A DNA stretch of 64,000 nucleotides from Roseimaritima multifibrata. Its GTDB lineage: Bacteria > Planctomycetota > Planctomycetia > Pirellulales > Pirellulaceae. How positions within the stretch are numbered: position 1 is the first letter of the stretch; every line of letters starts with the position of its first letter. Positions 8,968 to 17,406 of the stretch are shown one piece after another. A model generated the notes under the pieces. It was given only the letters and a program-made list of their open reading frames with translations, was not told the origin of the DNA and did no database searches. A program made the position numbers and the translations under genes. The stretch lies in assembly GCF_007741495.1 (NCBI RefSeq), contig NZ_CP036262.1:7152591-7216590 (forward strand), written 5' to 3'.

Positions 8968-10230
8968 ATGAGCAATCGCATCGGTCCTCCGAAATTCGCA
9001 TGGATGGATAAGCGGTTGCAGCAGTGGGATGATGTGCAACTGAAACGGCAACTGCGCCCCGTGCAAGCTGACGGCATGACGGTCATTGGCGAAGATGGCA
9101 AACCGCGAATCAACTTTGGCTCGAATGACTACCTCGGCCTAGCAGCCGAAAACTACTCGGACAGTGTCGCCACGTCTGCTTCCACAGACGCGGACATGCC
9201 GGACGAAGCGAGTTCCGGCGAAGACCATTCGGTCGACAGCAGCATCCGGACAACACTCCGCAAAGGAAGCGGATCCAGTCAGCTTGTTTGTGGTTACACC
9301 GAACAACATGCTCGCTTCGCTGCCGAACTTGCTGCCTGGGAACAAACCGAAGCGGTCGCCCTCTACAGTTCCGGATATGCAGCCTGCAGCGGTGTCGTTT
9401 CGGCTTTGGCCAGACGAGGCGATTTAATCCTGAGCGATGCTTTCAATCACGCCAGTCTGATCGATGGCTGCCGATTATCAAAAGCCGAGCGGTTCGTTTA
9501 CCCGCACTGCGATGTCGCTGCCGTCGCCGCTTTGCTTCAGCACCACCGCAAGCGTTTCCAAAACGTTTGGATCATCACCGACAGCGTCTTCAGTATGGAT
9601 GGCGACATCGCCCCCCTTTCCGACCTTGTCGATCTTGCGATTCGTTTTGATGCCACCATGATCGTCGACGAAGCCCACGCAACGGGAGTCTTAGGGAACG
9701 ACGGGAGCGGAGCCTGCAAGGCATTGGGCGTCAAGGAAATGGTCGACATCCGCATCGGCACCCTCAGCAAAGCGTTTGGAGTTCAAGGCGGATTCGTCGC
9801 AGGGCCTCAGGTCGTGATCGATTACTTGCTGAACACGTCGCGACCGTTGATCTACAGCACGTCGCCATCGCCGCTAACCATTCAAATCGCCGCCCAGCAT
9901 CTTCATGAGATCCAAACCAATGCAGCGCGACGTTATCGCCTTGCGGAGGTCAGCAGGCGGTTAAGAAGCAAACTGCAAGCGGCAAACCTGCTTTCGACCC
10001 TTTTCACGGCGTTGGAAAGTCGAATCCCGATCCATCCGATTCGGATCGGTTCGGCCGAAAAGACCATCGCAATCGCCAACCAACTATGGGATCGCGGTTT
10101 CTACGTCCCCGCCATTCGCCCCCCCACGGTCCCCGAGGGGACAAGTCGGCTAAGAATCAGCCTATCGGCGGCCCATACCGATTCCCAAATCGACGCTCTA
10201 GCGGACGAACTCCAAAGCCTGCTCGGCTAA
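8968..10230 (+). CDS. bioF: 8-amino-7-oxononanoate synthase family (biotin synthesis)
   Basis: PLP-dependent alpha-oxoamine synthase of 420 residues. Family role: condenses pimeloyl-thioester with alanine to make 8-amino-7-oxononanoate in biotin synthesis. Signature segments are NFGSNDYLGL, GSGSSQLVCGY, the DEAHATGVLG stretch (Asp and His hold the cofactor) and GTLSKAFG, whose Lys268 binds PLP. An acidic, Ser-rich insertion of about 30 residues (about 66-95) sits between the NDYLGL motif and the GSGSS loop. The family also contains 2-amino-3-ketobutyrate CoA ligase and serine palmitoyltransferase, so the substrate is inferred. It follows trpG by 71 bases in the same direction. No other biotin genes are visible nearby. 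Confidence 0.85.
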   Translation: MSNRIGPPKFAWMDKRLQQWDDVQLKRQLRPVQADGMTVIGEDGKPRINFGSNDYLGLAAENYSDSVATSASTDADMPDEASSGEDHSVDSSIRTTLRKGSGSSQLVCGYTEQHARFAAELAAWEQTEAVALYSSGYAACSGVVSALARRGDLILSDAFNHASLIDGCRLSKAERFVYPHCDVAAVAALLQHHRKRFQNVWIITDSVFSMDGDIAPLSDLVDLAIRFDATMIVDEAHATGVLGNDGSGACKALGVKEMVDIRIGTLSKAFGVQGGFVAGPQVVIDYLLNTSRPLIYSTSPSPLTIQIAAQHLHEIQTNAARRYRLAEVSRRLRSKLQAANLLSTLFTALESRIPIHPIRIGSAEKTIAIANQLWDRGFYVPAIRPPTVPEGTSRLRISLSAAHTDSQIDALADELQSLLG

Positions 10231-10569
10231 CGTCCTTGCTAGCAATGATTCCGGTGTGGAGGGGGGGTAACTTCTCAGCTCCCGGGGCGTGCGCTCCTTT
10301 AAACCGGTCTCCGCGAAATCTGCGAAAGCGATTGACGGTCGCTCAGTGCTAGAAAACCGCCCAAACCGCACATCCCCCACAACGGTCACCGGCGAACCCC
10401 CTGCAGATTAACTATTTTCTCAAAACTAAGGCAAAGTCTGGCACATTTTCTTGACGCAGCCGATCAGACTTCTTAGCTTAAAAGTGGCTTGTGTTGCCTA
10501 TTCTGTCATTAAAGATGATTTATCGAGCCAAGTACACCCTTCCTTCTTTTCCATTCCGAGGTGTTTCAT
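10231..10569. other. Intergenic region upstream of a DUF1559 gene
   Basis: No open frame here has family features. It contains a candidate sigma-70 promoter (10451-10479) for the downstream DUF1559 gene. A TGGCAC immediately before it resembles half a sigma-54 site, but the -12 element is out of register. Confidence 0.5.
10451..10479 (+). promoter_or_regulatory. Candidate sigma-70 promoter of the DUF1559 gene
   Basis: TTGACG (10451-10456), 17-base spacer, TAGCTT (10474-10479). The -35 is five of six to consensus and the spacing is ideal, but the -10 is weak (three of six). It would give a leader of about 85 bases. Confidence 0.35.
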
Positions 10570-11598
10570 ATGTATCGGTCCGTACCCTTTTCGCAGCCGA
10601 ATTCGAAAAAGCGCGGTTTTACGCTCGTCGAATTGCTGGTTGTCATCGCTATCATTGGAGTCCTGGTAGGGCTTCTGCTTCCCGCTGTCCAAGCGGCCCG
10701 CGAAGCAGCTCGTAGAATGTCCTGCGGCAACAACCTGAAACAGTTGGGGCTAGCACTTCATAACTATCACGACACCTTCGGCACCTTTCCACCCAGTGCG
10801 ATCTGGGGTCCGGGAGATCCTCCCTACACCCTGCCATACCATCACACCTGGAACGAAATGATTCTGCCATTCGTGGAGCAACAACCGCTTTACGATAGCA
10901 CCAATCGCCTCCTTCCCGTCTGGGGACAGCCGATCGTTGAAGCGCAAGTTGCGTTTTTGCGTTGCCCATCCGACGGTGGTCGCTGGGAACTATCGGAGAC
11001 CCACAATATCGCGGTGACCAACTACGCTGGCTGCGAAGGTTATCACTGGTGGGAAACAGGCACTGCTGGAAACAGCGCACCATGGAACACCTTTGGCGAT
11101 CCAATCACCAAAAACGCAGACATCATGGGCCTGTTCACATCCAACCGAACACGGCGGATGTCGGACGTCACTGACGGATTGTCCAACACGCTTGTAGTTG
11201 CCGAAACCGACTCGATGGGCTTTGGCGGCGGACCGATCCGAACCGTGGGCACCGGAGCCCGTCGTACAGGAACCCCTGTCTTCCGCGGTGCATTTGTCGC
11301 TGCCGGTGTTAATGGCTGGGCTGGAAACGAAGGAGGCGGCCAGCGAGTCGTCAATCCCGATGGCACTCCAAAGGCTAGCAATGGCTGGTGGAAAAACCAC
11401 GTCTATCCACCAACCTTCATCTCGGCTTGGGGTCCCAACGCTGACTGGCCAGGTCCTTCCAGCTACCATCCTTCCGGACTACAGGCTGCCTACGGCGACG
11501 GAAGCGTCGGCTTCCTATCCGAAACCATCGATTACGGTACTTGGTTGAAAATGACCAGCATCAAAGATGGCCACACTTACAACGATCCTCGTAACTAA
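10570..11598 (+). CDS. DUF1559 pseudopilin-like protein
   Basis: Complete DUF1559 (SBP_bac_10) protein of 342 residues. A short basic N-terminus is followed by the prepilin motif [20 protein letters not shown] and the hallmark [21 protein letters not shown] large beta-rich extracellular part follows, ending in the family's closing motif ([20 protein letters not shown]). I take ATG 10570 rather than the in-frame GTG at 10561, because GAGG at 10558-10561 is then well placed as ribosome-binding site. The Gly of G-FTLVE is the expected prepilin peptidase cleavage point. Family knowledge: abundant in Planctomycetes, function unresolved, presumably surface-attached. A 47-residue lipoprotein gene follows after 17 bases, an arrangement repeated in another form at 49573-50912. 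Confidence 0.94.
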   Translation: MYRSVPFSQPNSKKRGFTLVELLVVIAIIGVLVGLLLPAVQAAREAARRMSCGNNLKQLGLALHNYHDTFGTFPPSAIWGPGDPPYTLPYHHTWNEMILPFVEQQPLYDSTNRLLPVWGQPIVEAQVAFLRCPSDGGRWELSETHNIAVTNYAGCEGYHWWETGTAGNSAPWNTFGDPITKNADIMGLFTSNRTRRMSDVTDGLSNTLVVAETDSMGFGGGPIRTVGTGARRTGTPVFRGAFVAAGVNGWAGNEGGGQRVVNPDGTPKASNGWWKNHVYPPTFISAWGPNADWPGPSSYHPSGLQAAYGDGSVGFLSETIDYGTWLKMTSIKDGHTYNDPRN

Positions 11599-11615
11599 AC
11601 CGGAGTCCTTTCTGA

Positions 11616-11759
11616 ATGCGTTTCTTCATGCTTCTCACCTTGGCTTTTTTCTCTTACCTAGTCGCACCTGGCTGTGGGGACGGACGCCCCGATCCACGCG
11701 CCAACCCCGACTTTGACGAAGAAGCCTTTAATGACCCTAGCGCTGTCAAACTAAACTAG
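11616..11759 (+). CDS. Very small lipoprotein (47 aa) paired with DUF1559 gene
   Basis: A 47-residue frame with a GGAG ribosome-binding site at 11602-11605 and an ATG at 11616. It opens MRFFMLLTLAFFSYLVAPGC. That is a signal peptide ending in a lipobox-like APGC, so the mature product would be a lipid-anchored peptide of only about 28 residues, rich in Asp, Pro and Asn and ending FNDPSAVKLN. It lies 17 bases after the DUF1559 stop and just before a strong terminator, so the two genes form one unit. I do not recognise a family, but small lipoproteins directly after DUF1559 genes recur (compare 50469-50912). The coding call rests on start signals, signal peptide and context. Confidence 0.75.
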   Translation: MRFFMLLTLAFFSYLVAPGCGDGRPDPRANPDFDEEAFNDPSAVKLN

Positions 11760-11780
11760 AGTCACGGATTCAAGAGAGAA

Positions 11781-11815
11781 ACGGTCGCTGGCATGATTGC
11801 CAGCGGCCGTTTTTT
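11781..11815 (+). terminator. Strong intrinsic terminator
   Basis: A 13-base-pair stem (ACGGTCGCTGGCA with TGCCAGCGGCCGT, one G-T pair) encloses the loop TGAT and is followed by six Ts. It closes the DUF1559-lipoprotein operon 21 bases after the stop. Confidence 0.9.
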
Positions 11816-11840
11816 CGTTTGCGTAGGCCGGCCGGTACAA

Positions 11841-12355
11841 CTTTTCCTAGCGGCAGGACGCGAGCCTTCCGGCCACGTCAACTATTCCAAAACCGCAAAG
11901 GGCCGGACGGCTTGCGCCGTTCCGCTAAGAATGTGAGTGACAACTTTTCCTAGCGGCAGAGCGCGAGTCTTCCGGCCACGTCAACTATTCCAAAACCGCA
12001 AAAGGCCGGACGGCTTGCGCCGTTCCGCTAAGAATGTGAGTGACAACTTTTCCTAGCGGCGGGACGCGAGCCTTCCGGCCACGTCAACTATTCCAAAACC
12101 GCGAAGGGCCGGACGGCTTGCGCCGTTCCGCTAAGAAAGTGAGTGACGGCTTTTCCTAGCGGCAGAGCGCAAGTCTTCCGGCCACGTCAACTATTCCAGA
12201 ACCGCAAAGGGCCGGACGGCTTGCGCCGTTCCGCTAAGAATGTGAGTGACAACTTTTCCTAGCGGCGGGACGCGAGCCTTCCGGCCACGTCAACTATTCC
12301 AAAACCGCAAAGGGCCGGACGGCTTGCGCCGTTCCGCTAAGAAAGTGAGTGACGG
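11841..12355. repeat. Five tandem copies of a 103-bp palindromic repeat
   Basis: The unit beginning CTTTTCCTAGCGG recurs at 11841, 11944, 12047, 12150 and 12253, and a partial sixth begins at 12356: the period is exactly 103 bases. In each unit a 27-base left arm (TAGCGGC... to ...TCCGGCC) and a 27-base right arm (GGCCGGACGG... to ...TTCCGCTA) are complementary at 22 of 27 positions across a 25-base AT-richer spacer. Unit variants alternate: units 2 and 4 share GAGCGC, units 3 and 5 share GGGACGC plus the ending AAAGTGAGTGACGG. The array therefore grew by duplicating a 206-bp dimer. It fills the gap between convergent genes and codes for nothing. Confidence 0.95.
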
Positions 12356-12369
12356 CTTTTCCTTGCCGA

Positions 12370-14202
12370 CTATCGATCGATCTCGTAATCGCTGATCTTG
12401 CGATAGGCGGTCGCTCGGCTGATGCCGAGCAATTTGGCGGCTTCGGGGACGTTGCCGTCGGTCCGTTTCAACGCCTTGCGGATCAACCTTTTTTCCCACA
12501 GATCCAGCCGCAGCGTATCCATTGTGCTGACCCCGGTATCCCGCAGGCCCAAATCTTCCAGCTCGATTGCAGGGTCCTCTGCCAGTACCACTGCGCTGTC
12601 AATCACATTTCGCAGTTGTCGCACATTCCCTGGCCATGCGTAGCGTAGGAGGTGTGCTCGTGCGTCGTCGGACAACTGCAGCGTCGGTCGCCCGTGCTGA
12701 CGACAGAAATGGTCCAAGAAATGATCGATCAACGAACCGATATCATCTCCTCGATCACGCAGTGGCGGGACAATCAATTCAAAAACAGACAAGCGGTAAT
12801 AAAGATCTTCGCGAAACTGTTTGGCCCGTACAAATTCAGCCAGATCCCGGTTGGTCGCCGCGATCACTCGCACATCGGCCAGAACTTCCTTGACAGCCCC
12901 TACCGGAAGAAACGGATGGCCTTCGAGGATTCGCAGTAATTTGGCTTGACCATCGAGCGTTAGTTCGCCAATTTCATCAAGGAATAAAGTCCCCGTATGG
13001 GCCTGCTGAAACCATCCAATATGCTCTGTATCGGCACCGGTAAATGCTCCCTTTCGATGGCCAAACAATTGGCTTTCCATCAGATCGCGAGGGATGGCGG
13101 CACAATTGACGCTTAGCATTGGTCGTTCGGCACGAGGGCTGGCGCGGTGCAAGGCTCGCGCGACCAGTTCTTTTCCTGACCCGCTTTCGCCGCGTACCAG
13201 AACCGAACCGTGGGCACGGCCAATCCGGCGGATCTTTTCCTTCAGCTTCACCATCGGCCGACTCTCGCCGATCAATTCATCGCTATGGGCGTTGCGATCG
13301 GCCAGACGCTGATGGTCGGCCTGCAGCGAATGTGTTTTTCTGGCATTGGCAAGCGCCGCGGCGATCAAGCGCCCCGATGCGATCGCCAACTCAAAATCTT
13401 CTTCACAAAAGTGCCGCTGTTCACGATACAGATGCAGCACACCCATCGAAAGCGACTCGGACATCATGGGAACACAGATCGCGTCCGACCAGTTTTCTCC
13501 CGACGTTGCCCCTTCCATCGCTTCGGGACGTTCGTGAATCCAAATCGCCTCTCCACCGCGGAGGACTCGCTGAGTCAATTTTTTACTTAACCGCACATGC
13601 CGTTTTGAATCGGGCGGAAAAATGCGTTCGGGGGTCAGTTTGCCGTCCCCGGAGTCCCATAAAAACCCAACCACGTCCGCTTGAGTTCGGTCCGCCAACA
13701 GTTCAATCGCTAGGCTGGTGATTTCACCGGGATCGTTGCACAGCAACAGGCGCAGGCTCAGCTGATAAAGGTCCAGCAGATGTCCGGTATTGGTCTGTTC
13801 CAATTCCGCGCCGAACTGGACGGCGGGAAAACCTTCGGGAATCAAATCGGCCATCGGACGATCGAGCTGCACGGTCTGGGAGAGAGGCAATTCCTCCACC
13901 GAATCCGAGACAGGATCGATAAGCTGCAACTCGGTTCCGCCAACCTGCAGTACCGACTGGTCCATCAGCATCGCATGATCGGTCTTTTGACCGTTGACCA
14001 ACATCCCATTGCGGCTTTGAGTATCACGAACCTGCCAGCGATCGTCTTCGAAATAAACGACGGCATGGAATCGAGACGCGATCGGATCCGACAGCACGAT
14101 CTGGCAATTGTTGCCGCGGCCGATATGGATGGGGCGCGCACGATCCAGCGGGAATTGTCGTCCCGTCTCTGGGCCGCTACGGACTTTCAAAAAGGTGACC
14201 AT
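12370..14202 (-). CDS. Sigma-54 activator with FHA and GAF domains
   Basis: A 610-residue enhancer-binding protein that replaces the receiver domain with other sensors. Residues 25-95 form an FHA domain (IGRGNNCQIVL, then SRFHA and NGMLVNG), which binds phosphothreonine peptides. Residues about 150-290 form a GAF domain. The AAA+ motor has Walker A GESGSGKE (338-345), GAFTGA (385-390) and Walker B LFLDEIGE. A Fis-type helix-turn-helix ends the protein (GNVPEAAKLLGISRATAYRK). The FHA domain suggests control by a Ser/Thr kinase; one is encoded at 22971, but a link is inference. It is transcribed toward the 103-bp repeat array, whose last partial unit runs into its stop region. A Thr-phosphorylation target, not a two-component partner, is the expected input. 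Confidence 0.93.
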   Translation of the reverse strand: MVTFLKVRSGPETGRQFPLDRARPIHIGRGNNCQIVLSDPIASRFHAVVYFEDDRWQVRDTQSRNGMLVNGQKTDHAMLMDQSVLQVGGTELQLIDPVSDSVEELPLSQTVQLDRPMADLIPEGFPAVQFGAELEQTNTGHLLDLYQLSLRLLLCNDPGEITSLAIELLADRTQADVVGFLWDSGDGKLTPERIFPPDSKRHVRLSKKLTQRVLRGGEAIWIHERPEAMEGATSGENWSDAICVPMMSESLSMGVLHLYREQRHFCEEDFELAIASGRLIAAALANARKTHSLQADHQRLADRNAHSDELIGESRPMVKLKEKIRRIGRAHGSVLVRGESGSGKELVARALHRASPRAERPMLSVNCAAIPRDLMESQLFGHRKGAFTGADTEHIGWFQQAHTGTLFLDEIGELTLDGQAKLLRILEGHPFLPVGAVKEVLADVRVIAATNRDLAEFVRAKQFREDLYYRLSVFELIVPPLRDRGDDIGSLIDHFLDHFCRQHGRPTLQLSDDARAHLLRYAWPGNVRQLRNVIDSAVVLAEDPAIELEDLGLRDTGVSTMDTLRLDLWEKRLIRKALKRTDGNVPEAAKLLGISRATAYRKISDYEIDR

Positions 14203-14286
14203 GATGACTCAAGAAAAAACGCGTTCCTAGAACCAGCATCATAGTCGATCCCCCCGATTCCTGCTCACTTTGAACGCTCCATAAAA

Positions 14287-14326
14287 AAACCTCACCAGGT
14301 CGCCAAATAAGGCACCGATGAGGTTT
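14287..14326 (-). terminator. Intrinsic terminator for the DUF3467 gene
   Basis: AAACCTCA (14287-14294) pairs with TGAGGTTT (14319-14326), and inside GGTCGCC pairs with GGCACC with one bulge around the loop AAATAA. Read on the minus strand the stem is followed by a run of seven Ts in eight bases. It lies about 150 bases beyond the DUF3467 stop. Confidence 0.65.
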
Positions 14327-14474
14327 CAAAATCGTCTATCTGAACCGGACAATCGCCCTAGACGAACGGTAGATAAGTATCTCCCCGCAGCTACGCTCGC
14401 CAGAGCGTGGACAGTCGTTGGCTTGCCCTAGGACCACCGTCTGGGACGGTAGCTACGAAATGTGACAGATCGAA

Positions 14475-14867
14475 CTAGCTCTTCTTCTGAGCTGCTGGGG
14501 CACCAGGGCCGCCGGCTTGAGGACGAACGCGTTTGTTGATGTCCGTTTCCAGCACACCAAAGACGGCTTCGTGACGCGCAACGGACATCTGCAATGCAGC
14601 GAGAAGACGTTTCGCGGTGTAGAAGTTAACGATGATCCGCTGCTTTACCTGAATGGGATCCTTGGGAACACCAACGGGTTGTGGATTCAAGCCAAAGTCA
14701 ACGATCAGCTCTTCTGGTGAACCGGTTACTCGGCAGAAGTTTGCGTACGTTGCCATAGCATTGTCGTCGTTGACTTGAACCTGAACAGGTTGCTGGGTCT
14801 GAGCCTGAGCGGCAGGTGGTGCAGCTTCTGGCGTCTTTGCTTCGGTCTTGCTGTCAGAATCAGCCAT
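14475..14867 (-). CDS. DUF3467 family protein
   Basis: A 130-residue cytoplasmic protein. The first 35 residues are a low-complexity Ala/Gln/Pro tail. The rest matches DUF3467: YANFCRVTGSPEELIVDFG, then QRIIVNFYTAKRLLAALQMSV, then a segment ending FGVLETDINKRV. Family members are small beta-rich proteins of unknown function, frequent in Planctomycetes and other bacteria. The ATG has a GGAG site nine bases upstream. It lies 214 bases downstream of the HlyD/M50 operon on the same strand, far enough for its own promoter, so a functional tie is possible but not shown. Confidence 0.85.
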   Translation of the reverse strand: MADSDSKTEAKTPEAAPPAAQAQTQQPVQVQVNDDNAMATYANFCRVTGSPEELIVDFGLNPQPVGVPKDPIQVKQRIIVNFYTAKRLLAALQMSVARHEAVFGVLETDINKRVRPQAGGPGAPAAQKKS

Positions 14868-15081
14868 TCAAAAATCTCCAAGGAAAGGTCTTCCAGCGCC
14901 ATCGCTAGCGAAAGCCAGCAACTTGTCCGGTCAGGGGAAATATTAGGTTCGTATCGTACTGTTGTAGTCCATCGCTGCAATAAAAAAGCATGCCTATCGC
15001 TTGCTTTTCTCCATCGTGTGGGCTCCCTCCCACCCATCCATTGCAATCCTCACAAAATAGGCAATCTGCGAAGAGAGAATG

Positions 15082-17316
15082 TTAAAGTTCAAAGTTAAAA
15101 GTCTGAGTCACAATTCGCCATAATCTCCAGCCCAAAGATTTGTTCTCGGTGTGAACTTTCGCAGATCCGCGGTACCCCAATCGAATCGGCACGGTGTCGG
15201 GTGGCAATCGCACGCTCGCTTGATAGGAAACACTTCGAGGTTTGACCTGGCCGGTCTGCGGATCGATTTCAGTTTCCAAATCGCCTCCGCTTTGGCTGGA
15301 CATACCCGAAGAAACGTATTCACGATCTTGAGTGGAAAGTTCCAGGATTTCACTCTTAAAGGAGGTCATCTTGCTGGCGTCCAATTTCATATCGACTGGA
15401 TAACCAATCTTTACCAATTGGATGTCCCCTTGATCGATAATCAGCACGGCTTCCATCGAATCGGGCGATCCCAACTGACACAACAACGTGTCGGGGGTAA
15501 TCAGTGCTCCGCGGTTATGTTCGGAAAGCGGCGACCCTGACCAATCAGGCAACATCCCGGAACCATCGTCACGGCTCGGTTTATCGGGTGGAGGCAAGAC
15601 GACGCCATCACGTGGAGCACGAATGGTCAGTCTTTCGATTTCTTCTTCGGTCTTCGACAACATCTCATTAAGCGACGAAATCAGTTTGATCTGCGTCCGA
15701 ATTTCGGAGACGACCTTCGGATCGCGCCGCGACCGTGCACCCATATTTTCAAATCGGTTTTCCGCTTGCCGCAGTTCGCCCACTTGTTCCGCCTGCTCGA
15801 TCGCTAAATCGGGATTATCGAGGACCGCCAGAATGTCCCCTTTCTTGACGAAATCACCCGGTTTAACCGCCTTGATTAAGATCCCGGAGGTGTTGGCATA
15901 GACGTTCCCGGTTTCAGACAATTGGATTTCAAAAGCAGAATCGATGTGGTGCGGCAGAGGGACATAACAGACCACCCCGATTGCCGCTGCCACCACGCTT
16001 AGCGTGATGGCTAATGGAACACGTTTCACTTTGGCCAACCTCCCAGGGGTCCGGCAGAACTTAAATGTTTGAATAACAGGTTGAGCGACCAAACCAACGA
16101 ACCCAACCATAGCGATCATCCGGCCCACGATCTGCAAACCATACGGTTCCAGAACTTTGATGACGAACCAGCAAATCGAAAAGACAACCACCCAACGATA
16201 GATCACCGAAGCGATGGTAAAGATCGCGAAAAACAATTTATTGCGTTGCGGCAAGAAAGGATCGTCCTGCAGTTCCAACCCCAAACAGGTTTGCTGAAAC
16301 CAGCGTTTGAGAACTTCCGTGGCCTTCTGACGAAGGTTGGGAATTTCCAGGATATCCATCAAAATGTAATAACCGTCGAACCGCAACAACGGGTTTCCGT
16401 TGACCAGCACGGTGCTGACGACGTTTAAGAACATCATGTTCAAACACAGGTCATTTAGCATTCCAGGTTCGGTGAAATACCAAATGAAAGTGGCAAACGA
16501 GGCCAAGATCATCTCGACATAGATCCCCCCCGCCCCAATCCAAACCCGTTTCCATTTATTCGGCAACATCCAGGAATCGGAAACATTGCAGTACAAGCAA
16601 GGCGTAAAGACCAGCAGCATGAACCCTAATTCATGACACTCCCCCCCAAACTTTTTGCAACTGATCCCATGCCCAAATTCGTGTAGGACTTTGACGATTC
16701 CCATCGTCAAAGCCAGATACATCCAGCGATCCGCCGCAAAAAACTGCTGGAACGACGGGAGCCGCGCATAAACGGTCTCATACTGCATCGCCAACAGCAG
16801 CATCGCTGCCGAGCCCAAGCAGATAAAGAAGAACAACGCGGGGATCGTGAACAGCCAGCCCGTCCAGGGAAGAATCTTGGTCAGAATTCGCTCTGGATCA
16901 AAACCGCGGAAACGAAGCGCAAATACGTTGGTGAATTTCCCCATCAACTCTTTGCGGCGTTTGGTGCTTCCCCGCTGCTCCAGTGCCTTCCCTTGTCCCG
17001 GAGCATTACTGATCACCAATCCACTGCGGTGCAGCATCCCGATGAACTGCTGCAGGTCGCCAAAGGTAATTTTCTGCGGAGCAAACTGCTGCTCAAATCC
17101 ATCCTTGATCTGCTGTAGGCTGACATGGCCATCCAGCATGTTCAAGATGAAGAATTCTTCTTCGTGAAAACGAAAGTACTGGAGGCCTACAGGTTCCTTC
17201 ACGACCCAAAAAGCCGTTCCTTGATATAGCTGGCGTGCGTGCGACAGATCAGGCCGTTTGCGCACCGTCAGAGGTCGCGATGAACTGCTGACAAGGCTAT
17301 CGGCAAGAGTCGTCAT
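15082..17316 (-). CDS. Site-2 protease (M50) fused to HlyD-type adaptor, PqqD-like N-terminus
   Basis: A 744-residue polytopic membrane protein in three parts. Residues about 35-105 resemble the PqqD-type winged helix that binds peptide substrates in RiPP maturation (similarity judged by eye). Residues about 150-440 are a site-2 zinc protease with HEFGH (212-216) in a membrane helix, further helices and the second metal-site segment NPLLRFDGYY (Asp314). After another helix, residues about 465-744 form a periplasmic membrane-fusion segment with a biotinyl-lipoyl-like half motif (GILIKAVKPGDFVKKGDILAVLDN), a coiled coil and a second beta half. This matches the group annotated as putative peptide zinc metalloprotease. 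The zinc ligands are intact. It is third in an operon with two other HlyD-domain proteins, and no ABC or RND transporter is nearby. Confidence 0.88.
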   Translation of the reverse strand: MTTLADSLVSSSSRPLTVRKRPDLSHARQLYQGTAFWVVKEPVGLQYFRFHEEEFFILNMLDGHVSLQQIKDGFEQQFAPQKITFGDLQQFIGMLHRSGLVISNAPGQGKALEQRGSTKRRKELMGKFTNVFALRFRGFDPERILTKILPWTGWLFTIPALFFFICLGSAAMLLLAMQYETVYARLPSFQQFFAADRWMYLALTMGIVKVLHEFGHGISCKKFGGECHELGFMLLVFTPCLYCNVSDSWMLPNKWKRVWIGAGGIYVEMILASFATFIWYFTEPGMLNDLCLNMMFLNVVSTVLVNGNPLLRFDGYYILMDILEIPNLRQKATEVLKRWFQQTCLGLELQDDPFLPQRNKLFFAIFTIASVIYRWVVVFSICWFVIKVLEPYGLQIVGRMIAMVGFVGLVAQPVIQTFKFCRTPGRLAKVKRVPLAITLSVVAAAIGVVCYVPLPHHIDSAFEIQLSETGNVYANTSGILIKAVKPGDFVKKGDILAVLDNPDLAIEQAEQVGELRQAENRFENMGARSRRDPKVVSEIRTQIKLISSLNEMLSKTEEEIERLTIRAPRDGVVLPPPDKPSRDDGSGMLPDWSGSPLSEHNRGALITPDTLLCQLGSPDSMEAVLIIDQGDIQLVKIGYPVDMKLDASKMTSFKSEILELSTQDREYVSSGMSSQSGGDLETEIDPQTGQVKPRSVSYQASVRLPPDTVPIRLGYRGSAKVHTENKSLGWRLWRIVTQTFNFEL

Positions 17317-17406
17317 GGCCTAGAAATTCCAACATTCCGAATCGAAAGTGATTAAACATATGGACGCCGCACCGGAACCATTAGTTCCCGATGCCGTAAC
17401 GACGCC

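Noticed and set aside
10433..10450. Sigma-54 promoter before the DUF1559 gene at 10570
   Set aside because: TGGCAC is present but the following TTGAC is one base too far and lacks the -12 GC; the sigma-70-like reading is better.
11841..12355. CRISPR array
   Set aside because: The repeat is contiguous with a 103-base period, palindromic throughout, with no unique spacers and no cas genes nearby.
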